Below the pieces are notes generated by a model, which made no database searches, was not told the origin of the DNA, and worked only from the letters and a program-made list of their open reading frames with translations. Below, one piece after another: positions 45,901 to 54,500 of a stretch of 64,000 bases of DNA (position 1 is its first letter; each line of letters opens with the position of its first letter). The DNA is from Phycisphaerae bacterium. GTDB lineage: Bacteria > Chloroflexota > Anaerolineae > 4572-78 > J111. The DNA lies in the NCBI GenBank assembly GCA_028285035.1, contig JANQQF010000070.1, positions 135,011 to 199,010 on the forward strand. Direction: 5' to 3'. The position numbers and the translations under genes are program-made.

Positions 45901-47095
45901 CTCTGCCTATAGTTTTAGTGAATTTGATGGCGGCACAAGTGTTGCCATGTTTGACGGGGTTGAAGGGGATACCAGCTATTGGAATTTGAGCGACACAGAT
46001 TGGTCTGTCACAAATGAGGCGTCTCGTACACCGTCTCAATCCTGGACTGATAGTCCTGGTTCAAATTACAGTTCCGGTGATTTCGACTTAACAGCAAACT
46101 CTATCGCCCTAACAAATGATGCTATTCCAACCGTTTCTTTCTATAGCTGTCATGCCATAGATAGCGGCGATACAGGATTGTTACAAATAAAAACGGACAA
46201 TACGAGTTGGGCCACGATTGCCACGTACAACGGCACGCAGGATTGGCAATATAAGCAAGTCAATGTAACCGAGGTCGTCGGAGTTGACAGCTTTGAGTTC
46301 CGCTTCCGATTGTCCACGAATGGTACCACTGAGAATGGCTGGTACGTCGATGATGTGATGGTTACCTTAGATGAGGATGCGGATGACGACGGTTTATCCA
46401 ATATGCTTGAAGGGGCCGCCAGTGAGACGGATACGGATGGTGACGATATTCCCGACTATCTAGACCCAGACTCGGACAATGATGGTATTTCGGATGAAGA
46501 TGAAGGCAGCGGTAATTTGGATGGTGACCAGTTTCTTAACTTCCGTGATACTGACTCTGACAATGACGGCATTTTAGATGCAGATGAAGGTTCGGGCGAC
46601 ATAGACGGCGACGGCTTCAAAAACTTCGAAGATACTGATGCAGATGGGGATGACATTCCAGATCAGGATGAAGGTTCGGGTGACACAGATGATGACGGCA
46701 TTCCGGATTTCCTTGATACTGATGCCGATGGAGATAATATTCCGGATAAGATTGAAGGGACTGAAAATCCGGATGGTGATGAACTTCCAAACTATCTTGA
46801 CCCTGACTCTGATGGCGATGGATTTGGAGACGGTGTCGAGGGTTCTGGTGATGCTGATGCTGATGGGTTGAAAAACTTTGAAGACACCGACTCCGATGGT
46901 GATGGTATTTTGGATGAAGTCGAAGGTAACGGGGATATGGATGGCGACGGTAAACCAAACTATCAAGATACTGACTCTGATGGGGATGGTAAGCCTGATA
47001 TTATTGAAGGTACTGGCGACGCCAATGGTAATGGTATTCCAGATTATTTAGACCGTGGTGAGCTGCAAATTTTCTTACCCCTACTTATGAACTAA
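42983..47095 (+). CDS. Secreted transglutaminase-like, calcium-binding multidomain protein (paralogue 1)
   Basis: 1,370 residues. Signal peptide (about 1-32, ending VPAFA-HT); a calcium-loop segment DPDFDGLPTSVEEAGW and DSDDDGLTDGEEQLYGTNP (about 55-110); an unfamiliar beta-rich region; a transglutaminase-like core with Cys416 in IDADCNGNASLAATFLKAAG and His445 in THYDTATEVWLDGEW; three calcium-loop/beta-sandwich modules beginning DLDGDGRFDQ, DTNGDGYIDR and DNDSDGDYDQ; a MAM/jelly-roll-like module ending GWYVDDVMVTL; and a thrombospondin-type-3-like acidic stalk (about 1130-1355). It ends GELQIFLPLLMN. Predicted exported, with possible protein cross-linking or amide hydrolysis. AAGGAG lies six bases before the ATG; own promoter and terminator. 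Confidence 0.85.
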   Translation: MRVIGLKKFIHYLILSSWLTSLVVSSTVPAFAHTIQNHQSQSYTSHTRPLATGNSIDPDFDGLPTSVEEAGWYGDGGLTPYVTDPNDPDSDDDGLTDGEEQLYGTNPNDPKDPGLYVVYQNEFQTKKFYPWQQDGAVHANRYIVHSSLPNNIGSYVTGNNNQHDVIVRRGNLLHVGTPPGATLTVEPNSPNPDHDIFDKDINLTPLAPISNVCGGGWAIPIPADATAGSYTITASDGAGWEEELSLYVIFELDTPYDAADDLNDLTQDHIDVLGYDDDLNETRDEVTIYWDTSYEYQPFLGMNPNPYRNNHPVYGWGIGWDTDFTEQYVFEEHVMTAIQNQSDRDVAAWAVISYTDSILDFDALSFPNSTKKSLVYSSNFDLHPEWDTPEYLEQQGVITDPNDDAFEPNGIIDADCNGNASLAATFLKAAGFTARPIAVDWRTTHYDTATEVWLDGEWMVQRAYKPQGSSGDLRTREQFGSKYSSNNDLLLVSGPNWTFDQININYDDSTHEVEEDYRTDRVHDANLYPVKPPSMTVTSIISRWDWVETPIRAYWPGYEEPDTIANCSGDICESGGIGSFEVNSTSIIASTEAPEPTTAQFKEALADYGIDLDGDGRFDQFAIEIEVEVLEAGQYYIEGRINDLDPETRLGAQIDAIDQALEIVALEPGLHTIPLTFDGRTIGNKEADGPYILEWVRIATEANPEPHMSNGVVDEQWIDYITANYDDRDFEGPNASLSGVYSHDAQDTNGDGYIDRIVFNANLDIIQAGDFTLEASLVDATGKLIERNFWTGSGSQASITFDHLLGRTDSYFIRDVTLYGGNGEAIAFADEAYNANAGGYVYEIGSLYSSGIQTQSGETLSVTGSIPVDNDSDGDYDQLNFPVKVNISAGGQYKVEGWLESSTGALIALRDQEENWSSAGNKNTTLSFDGGTINDFAANGPYKLIGLKLFLWNGATNRYDVLLEDGEPANGTTSAYSFSEFDGGTSVAMFDGVEGDTSYWNLSDTDWSVTNEASRTPSQSWTDSPGSNYSSGDFDLTANSIALTNDAIPTVSFYSCHAIDSGDTGLLQIKTDNTSWATIATYNGTQDWQYKQVNVTEVVGVDSFEFRFRLSTNGTTENGWYVDDVMVTLDEDADDDGLSNMLEGAASETDTDGDDIPDYLDPDSDNDGISDEDEGSGNLDGDQFLNFRDTDSDNDGILDADEGSGDIDGDGFKNFEDTDADGDDIPDQDEGSGDTDDDGIPDFLDTDADGDNIPDKIEGTENPDGDELPNYLDPDSDGDGFGDGVEGSGDADADGLKNFEDTDSDGDGILDEVEGNGDMDGDGKPNYQDTDSDGDGKPDIIEGTGDANGNGIPDYLDRGELQIFLPLLMN

Positions 47096-47113
47096 GATAA
47101 GGCCAACTCAGGC

Positions 47114-47146
47114 AAAAAGGGGCGGTCTGTTTGACCGTCCCTTTTT
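47114..47146 (+). terminator. Intrinsic terminator after surface paralogue 1
   Basis: AAAAAGGGGCGGTC and GACCGTCCCTTTTT form a hairpin around TGTTT with a terminal T-run. Confidence 0.9.
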
Positions 47147-47389
47147 AATTCAAGTTTCATACTTTTTTATGACTATAGTACTATAACAATAAGTTGTATT
47201 GTGCTCTTAAACTGTATCTGACTGATGGTAAGAGTAGAATTTTCTTAATCTATTTCAATCAATAGACTATCAATTCATATAAACCCTACATTAAATCAAA
47301 ATAGTAACTATTCAAACATATTTTTATTTTAGAATTCAATATTATTGTCCTTAACACTGTAACAAATTGGTACAAAAGGAAAGCAAACC

Positions 47390-50300
47390 ATGTTTGGAAA
47401 TCATCGAAAACTCTTCCATATAGTGATCCTATTCCTTTGGGTCGCATCTCTCTTGATCACCCCCATAAGCGCCTTTGCTTATGATGGGCAGCCCACTTAT
47501 CTACACCAACACCAAAGCCTAAGTCGGGCCGCAGTCCAATCACAAACACTGCCTGACCCAGACTTTGACGGTCTATCAACAACTGTTGAGGAAGCCGGTT
47601 GGTATAATAGTGAAGGTGAGGGCCCTTACACCACCGACCCAAATGATCCAGACTCAGATGATGATGGGTTATCTGATGGGGAAGAACAGTTGTATGGCAC
47701 AGATCCAAATGATGATAAAAGTCCAGGGTTGTATGTTGTCTATCGCGATGAGTATCAAACCCGTAAATTTTACCCCTGGAACCAAGAGGGGGCCGTCCAT
47801 GCTAATCGTTCTATTGTTCATAGCTCATTACCAAACACAAAAGGCTTCTCCGTCCAAGGGAACAATTACCAACACGATATTGTCGTTCGACGAGGCCAAA
47901 CTTTGTACATCGGTGGTCCCCCAGGAGCGACCTTAGAGATTAATGAGTTAGATGACTATTCAGTATTTGGGTATAAACCAAACGGGGACGATCCAAATAT
48001 CGATTTGACTGATTTAGCCCCAATTAATCATGTTTGTGGTAATGGTTGGACAGTCCAAATCCCAGCCGATGCAACGACAGGGACCTACCAATTGGTCGCC
48101 TCAGATGGGGCTGGCTGGGTAGAAATATTAACCTTATATGTTCTGTTTGAATTGGAAACCCCATTTGACGACCCCAGCCCAGATAGTTTGCACGACCTAA
48201 CCCAACAGCACATCGATATTTTAGGTTACAATGACGATCTCAATGAAGATCGTGACATACATACCGTTTACTGGGACACATCCTATGATTACATTGACGA
48301 TCCTGACTTTGAGGATGACGATCACCCAGTATATGGCTGGGGAATTGGGTGGGACACAGACTATAATGAGCAGTATTTTGTTGAAAATTACTTTATGCGT
48401 GGTATGCAGGGCCATACAGATCGGGAAGAAGCGATCCTCAGCCTCTTCGATTATACAGACTCGATATTAGACTTCAATGCGTTATCATTTCCCAATTCCT
48501 CACGCGCATCCTTGACCAACGAAGACTATGACGTAATTAGTACAGAAGGAAATCATCTCTCACCAGATCACAGTAATATTGAAAATCTCAAAAACCCTAA
48601 TGGCATCATCGATGCAGATTGTAATGGTAATGCCAGTTTAGCCACGAGTTTCTTAAAAGCCGCTGGGTTTGTGGCCCGCCCCATTGCCGTAGATTGGAAA
48701 TCAAGACACTATGATACGGCCACCGAAGTTTGGGTCGACGGCGAATGGATGGTACAGCGGGCGTATTTTCCAACACATAGTGATCATCGGCTTCGCACCC
48801 GAGCTCAATATGGCAATGCAGTATATAAAGATACAAACGATTTAATTCTGGTTGTTGGCCCAGACTTCCAAATGGATCAAATCAATGTTAAGTATGCGGG
48901 ACTTGAGGTTGAAGATTATCGAACAGATCGTATTGAAAGTTCAAATATATATCCACATTTTCCGGCTGGTCAAGTTGGTGTAACTAGTGTCATCAGCCGC
49001 TGGAATTGGGTTGAAACACCAATTAAGGATTATTGGCCTGGTGCAGAAGAGCCCACCACGATTTCTGATTGTAGCAACGATGTTTGTGAAGGGGGAAGTA
49101 TTGGTACGTTAGGAAATCTCAGCTTAGATGAAGAAAATGTACAAACCAATACCCCGTCTGGCCCAGCCTATCTCAATCAAATCACAACTGACTATGTTCT
49201 CGATTTGGATAGCGATGGTCAATATGACCAATTATACATCGAAGCCGAAATTCAGGTTGAAGTCGCCGATGAGTATTACATTGAGGCTCGCCTCAACGAT
49301 TTGGATGAAACCACACGAATGGGGGGACAAGTTAACGCCATTGATCAGGCCACAAAAATCCTCTACCTAGAACCAGGCACGCATACGATATCACTCCCCT
49401 TTAGCGGCAAAATGGTCGGTCTAAAAGAAGCAATAGGACCCTATGTCGTCGATTGGTTCCGTATTACAACCGAAGCCAACCCCCTACCTCATACAGACAA
49501 TGGATTGGTTAGCCAAGAAGTTCCTAACTACGTTACTAGTGCTTATCACTTTAGCGAATTTACTGGGGCAACTGCGGGTTTGAGTGGTCAGTATCAACAC
49601 CAGGCTCAGGACACAAATAACGATGGGTATATTGATCAATTAACGATTAATACCAACCTCGACATCTACAAAAATGGAACCTATCAAGTTGATGCCATTC
49701 TAAGTACTGTCACAGGTGAAAAAGTAGCCACAGCTCAATGGAGCGGTAACAATGGTCAAGTCACGTTGCAGTTCGATGCAATTTTGGCTCGCACGGATAG
49801 CTACTACTTACAAGAAATCATTCTTCATGACGAAAATGGGGGTGTAATTGAGCACATTGAGCCTGTTCACCGTCGTGATTTAAGTAGTTATCCATATGAA
49901 GTTGGAGTACTTTATGGCTCACAATTACAAACATTGTCAAACAACAACATCATATCTGTAAACAGTATTGCCACGACCGACAGTGACACAGATAGTCGTT
50001 TTGACACGCTAAACTATGAGATCGGCGCAACAGTCGTTAGTGATGGGCAATACAAAGTCGAAGCCTGGCTCGAAAGTGGGAATGGGACCCTATTAGCATA
50101 CGAAGAAATCGTAGCCAATTGGACTGCGGGTAATAATACTGCCACGTTAGAGTTTGATGGCATAACCCTTAACGCCTTTGGGGCAAATGGCCCTTACAAA
50201 CTCATTGGTCTCAAATTACTGAAATGGAATGGCAGTAGCTATGACGAGCTTCTGTCCGAGGGTGAACCAGCAAACGGCACCAGTTCAGCCTTTACCTATG

Positions 50301-51241
50301 ACCAATTTGATGGTGACACCTACGCCATTTTGGATAACATTGAAGGTGATACCACCATCAATTGGACAACAGGGTCAACGGAATGGACTGTAACAACCGA
50401 AGCGGCACATACCCCGTCTCGTTCTTGGACAGATAGCCCTAGCTCAGACTACAGCGCAAATTCATCAAACCGATTGACCGCGAAAGCAATTGACTTGACG
50501 GGTATGCCTGTCCCTGAAATCTCGTTCTGGAGCTGCCACGATATTGATACTGGACCCGGTGACATTGGTCAATTCCAAATCCGCCCAGTTGGAGGGGGTT
50601 GGGCTACCATTGCCTCATTTGATGGGGCCAGTGATGATTGGAGCCTAAACCAATATAGTTTAGACCAAACATTAGGGGATGCTAACTTCCAGTTCCGCTT
50701 CCAACTAATAAGTGATAATGACGGTAACCAAAAAGATGGCTGGTACATTGACGATGTCGCTCTCCTGCTCAATTATGATGTTGATAATGATGGCCTAACC
50801 AACGAAGAGGAGGGGGCTGATAAAGGTACCAACTCAGATAATGACAGCACCCCCGATTACCAAGATGATGACTCCGATAACGATGGGTTACTTGATGCAG
50901 ATGAAGGGAATAACGATCCAGACAATGATGATCTGCCAAGTTATATCGACCCCGACTCTGATAATGATGGTATTCCTGATGGAGATGAAGGCACAGAAGA
51001 TATCGATGGTGATGGGATAGGTAACTTTGAGGACACCGACTCCGATGGAGATAACATCGATGACGCTACAGAAGGTACGGAGGATACCGACGGGGATGGG
51101 ACACCAAATAGCCGTGATACAGACTCAGATGGTGATGGTACACCAGATAGTGAGGAAGGAGTCGGCGACTCAGATGGTGATAGTGTACCTGACTATCTTG
51201 ATTTTGATGGCGGGATATTCTTACCCTTGATTATCAAGTAA
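47390..51241 (+). CDS. Secreted transglutaminase-like, calcium-binding multidomain protein (paralogue 2)
   Basis: 1,283 residues with the architecture of paralogue 1. Signal peptide ILFLWVASLLITPISAFAYD; calcium-loop segment DPDFDGLSTTVEEAGW; transglutaminase-like core with Cys411 in DADCNGNASLATSFLKAAG and His440 in RHYDTATEVWVDGEW, the same 29-residue spacing; beta-sandwich modules opening DLDSDGQYDQ, DTNNDGYIDQ and DSDTDSRFDT; a MAM-like module ending GWYIDDVALLL; and a shorter acidic repeat stalk. It ends DFDGGIFLPLIIK. AAAAGGA precedes the ATG by nine bases. The upstream region has a TTCAAAC copy at 47311 but no clear 11-bp array, so this copy may be regulated differently. Confidence 0.85.
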   Translation: MFGNHRKLFHIVILFLWVASLLITPISAFAYDGQPTYLHQHQSLSRAAVQSQTLPDPDFDGLSTTVEEAGWYNSEGEGPYTTDPNDPDSDDDGLSDGEEQLYGTDPNDDKSPGLYVVYRDEYQTRKFYPWNQEGAVHANRSIVHSSLPNTKGFSVQGNNYQHDIVVRRGQTLYIGGPPGATLEINELDDYSVFGYKPNGDDPNIDLTDLAPINHVCGNGWTVQIPADATTGTYQLVASDGAGWVEILTLYVLFELETPFDDPSPDSLHDLTQQHIDILGYNDDLNEDRDIHTVYWDTSYDYIDDPDFEDDDHPVYGWGIGWDTDYNEQYFVENYFMRGMQGHTDREEAILSLFDYTDSILDFNALSFPNSSRASLTNEDYDVISTEGNHLSPDHSNIENLKNPNGIIDADCNGNASLATSFLKAAGFVARPIAVDWKSRHYDTATEVWVDGEWMVQRAYFPTHSDHRLRTRAQYGNAVYKDTNDLILVVGPDFQMDQINVKYAGLEVEDYRTDRIESSNIYPHFPAGQVGVTSVISRWNWVETPIKDYWPGAEEPTTISDCSNDVCEGGSIGTLGNLSLDEENVQTNTPSGPAYLNQITTDYVLDLDSDGQYDQLYIEAEIQVEVADEYYIEARLNDLDETTRMGGQVNAIDQATKILYLEPGTHTISLPFSGKMVGLKEAIGPYVVDWFRITTEANPLPHTDNGLVSQEVPNYVTSAYHFSEFTGATAGLSGQYQHQAQDTNNDGYIDQLTINTNLDIYKNGTYQVDAILSTVTGEKVATAQWSGNNGQVTLQFDAILARTDSYYLQEIILHDENGGVIEHIEPVHRRDLSSYPYEVGVLYGSQLQTLSNNNIISVNSIATTDSDTDSRFDTLNYEIGATVVSDGQYKVEAWLESGNGTLLAYEEIVANWTAGNNTATLEFDGITLNAFGANGPYKLIGLKLLKWNGSSYDELLSEGEPANGTSSAFTYDQFDGDTYAILDNIEGDTTINWTTGSTEWTVTTEAAHTPSRSWTDSPSSDYSANSSNRLTAKAIDLTGMPVPEISFWSCHDIDTGPGDIGQFQIRPVGGGWATIASFDGASDDWSLNQYSLDQTLGDANFQFRFQLISDNDGNQKDGWYIDDVALLLNYDVDNDGLTNEEEGADKGTNSDNDSTPDYQDDDSDNDGLLDADEGNNDPDNDDLPSYIDPDSDNDGIPDGDEGTEDIDGDGIGNFEDTDSDGDNIDDATEGTEDTDGDGTPNSRDTDSDGDGTPDSEEGVGDSDGDSVPDYLDFDGGIFLPLIIK

Positions 51242-51265
51242 GCATCTCAAAAACGTAAGCTCAGC

Positions 51266-51303
51266 AAAAAGAGACCAATTTGTAATTCAAATTGGTCTCT
51301 TTT
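51266..51303 (+). terminator. Intrinsic terminator after surface paralogue 2
   Basis: AAAAGAGACCAATTTG and CAAATTGGTCTCTTTT pair over 16 bases around TAATT and lead into a T-run. Confidence 0.93.
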
Positions 51304-51383
51304 AATTTTTAAGGACTTAAAATCCTTAAAATCCCACGTCTTTACAAAAAAGTAGGACTAATTGGCTGGTCAGAATCTGTAGA

Positions 51384-51418
51384 TTCAAACCAAATTCAAA
51401 CGAATTATCCGTTATACT
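51384..51418 (+). promoter_or_regulatory. Two tandem 11-bp direct repeats and -10 box
   Basis: TTCAAACCAAA (51384-51394) is followed in phase by TTCAAACGAAT (51395-51405). A -10 box TATACT (51413-51418) follows after seven bases. The arrangement matches the repeats upstream of paralogue 1 and of the YHYH gene. Confidence 0.55.
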
Positions 51419-51510
51419 GGTTGCAACTGAAATTTTAGTGCAGAAAATTGTGTCATTTAGACACATCATCTAATTTTTTGCAGATTAACAACCAACATAA
51501 AGGTATTTTT

Positions 51511-54500
51511 ATGAAAAAGGGTCGTTTGAACACAATCATCAATTTAACAATTCTGACAAGTCTCGTAGCATCATCACTACTCACACCACTTTCAGCCTCC
51601 GCCAGCCACATTATTCCTACTTCAGGAGCTCACGTGCGGACCGAGTCACATGCACCGATGTTGCAAAGTAGCAATCTGCTTGATCCTGACTTTGATGGTA
51701 TTCCAACCAGTCTGGAGGAAGCAGGTTGGTCACACGAAGGGGGCGGTCCTTATGTTACCAATCCCAACAATCCTGACACAGATGGTGATGGTCTGTCGGA
51801 TGGGACAGAGCATCTTTATCAAACAAACCCAAATGACGATAAAAGCCCCGGCCTCTACGTTGAATATCGTTCTGAATACCAAACCAAAAAATATTATCCT
51901 TGGCAACAGGCAGGGGCGCTCCAAGCAGATCGCTTTATTGTTCACACCGAGCTTGCCGATGAAACAAAACACGACATCATAGTCCGACGGGGCACAACCC
52001 TGCAACTTGGAGGTCCGATTGGTGCTACGCTAGAAATCATCAAAGCTGACTCCGGCTTAACAGATCTCCAACCCCTCTCCCACATCTGTAGTGGCGGTGG
52101 CTGGGCTATCCCTATTCCTGAAGATGCCAAAACAGGCACCTACACCTTGCGAGCGACTGATGGTGGCTGGCAAGAAGAATTAACCCTCTACGTCATTTTT
52201 GAACTAGATCAACCCGATGGGGGTGAATTAACACAAACCCACGTGGATAGCTTTAGTTACAATGATGATCTCGATAATCACCGTGACTCAATTGCTATTT
52301 ATTGGGACACTTCATATGACACCAACTCAACCACATATTGGGATCACGATGTATATGGTTGGGGAATCGGTTGGGAAACTGATTTTACCGAACAGTATGT
52401 CTTTGAAGATCGAGTAATGACCGCATTACAAGGCTTTGATGACAAACGAGCCGCTGCGAATGCTCTCCGAAACTACACCGACACAATTGTCGATTTTAAT
52501 GCCTATGCGTTCCCAAACTCAAGCCAAGACGCCTTGTTAAACAGTTATTACGATTATAACAGCCGTGATGGCGAGTATATTCACGAAAATGACACACACA
52601 CACCCAACGGGACAATTGATGCCGATTGTAATGGTAACGCCAGTGTATATACAACATTCTTACGATCAGCCGGATTAACAGCCCGACCGATGGCCGTTGA
52701 TTGGGGCTGGGCCCATTACGACACCGCAACCGAAGTATGGGTTGATGGTCAATGGTTGGTACAACGGGCTTACTACCCTTGGGGCAATGATCTTCACACC
52801 CGACAACAATGGGGTCAATCCAAATACTGGAACCAGCACGACTTAATTTTGGTGGCTGGACCCGAGTGGCAATTTGATCAAATAAATATTGATTATCAAG
52901 GGGCTGAAGTAGAGGATTATTTCACTCGTCGCAAGTATGAAAATGGCAGTTGGGTTGAATATCCTCACCAATATGGAACAGCAGTTAGCGAGATCAAACG
53001 TTGGGATTGGGTTGAAACACCAACGCTGGCTTACTGGGGACGCCAGCCTGCTACACTAATCGGTGATTGTCGCGATAATGGCTGTGAGGGAGGGTCTATT
53101 GGGGTTCTCAGTAGTGAGCCACCTGTTGGGCCTGAAACACATCCTGAAATTGCCCGTCTTACCCAAATTTTATCAGACTACGGCGTAGACCAAGATAACG
53201 ATGGTCGTTATGACCAATTGGTTGTTGAAGCTGAGATTGAAGTGAGTCAAGTTGATGAATATTACATCGATGCCCGTCTCAACGACCTTGATCCTGAAAC
53301 TCGATTGGGCGGACAGATCGACTCAATCGCCGGCGCCGGTCTACAACAAACGCTAGAGCCAGGGCTGAATGTGGTTTCATTGGTCTTTGATGGTCGAATG
53401 ATTGGACAGAAAAATGCAAGTGGCCCGTATGTTATTGATTGGCTACGAATTACAAATGAGCCAAATATCGAGCCTCATCTATCTGAAGGCCTGATTGATG
53501 AACAGCAGCCCAATTACATTACTGCAAACTACGACGCACAAGAGTTTGAAGGTCAAGATGCAGCATTTACCGAGAGCTACAACCATAACGCGCAAGATAC
53601 AAATGGTGACGGCTTCATCGATCAAGTGGTCGTCAATACAGGCATCACAATAAATGAGGCTGGTTCATATCGCGTTGAAGGTAATTTGACGACTGTCGCT
53701 GGTGAAGTTGTAGCGGAAACCAGTTGGCAGGGGTCAGATGGCCAAGTAAGCCTTGTATTCGATGCCCTACTCGCTCGCCCCGACTCTTACTATTTACGTG
53801 ATTTAACATTGTACGGCCCCAGTGGTTTAATCGAAACAATTGGACGCACCCGCGCTTATGATTTGAGTAACTATGCTTATGATCTGGGTTCCTTCTACAG
53901 TTCAGGCATTCAAACTCAATCTAGCGGGGCCTTGTCGATCAGTGGGATTACCACCACCGATACCGATAATGACTCAGACTTTGATAGCCTTGATGTTTCA
54001 ATTAGCACTTTTGTGGCAGTAGCTGGCCAATACAAAATTGAAGCGTGGTTAGAAAGTGCAAATGGCGCACTCATCGCGCTACGAAGTCAGGAAGAAGCCT
54101 GGTCAGCAGGCATCCATAACGCCACCCTCTCCTTCGATGGAGCTTCAATCAATGCTTTTGGTGCAAATGGACCATACAAAGTCATCGATCTCAAGCTTCT
54201 TGGTTGGAATGGTTTCTTCTACACAACGTTATTATCGGAAGGTGAGCCTGACAATGGCACAACAAATGCCTATACCTTTGATCAATTTGATGGTAGTAGC
54301 CATCTGGTTATGGCCGATGGTATTGAAGGTGACGCGGCAACTTACTGGAATTTAACAGAGACAAGTTGGTCTGTGACAGATGAAGCAGCCCACACACCAG
54401 CCCAAGCTTGGACAGACAGTCCAAACGCCAACTACAGTGCCGGTGAAACAAAGCTTACCGCAAACAAGATTGATGTTAGTAACGTTGCCATTCCAACAGT

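Noticed and set aside
46369..47050. Long reading frames on the opposite strand of the acidic repeat stalks (also at 54770-55168)
   Set aside because: They are antisense products of the repetitive GAT/GAC-rich stalk codons, giving biased His/Arg/Ile-rich sequences with no family features or start signals.
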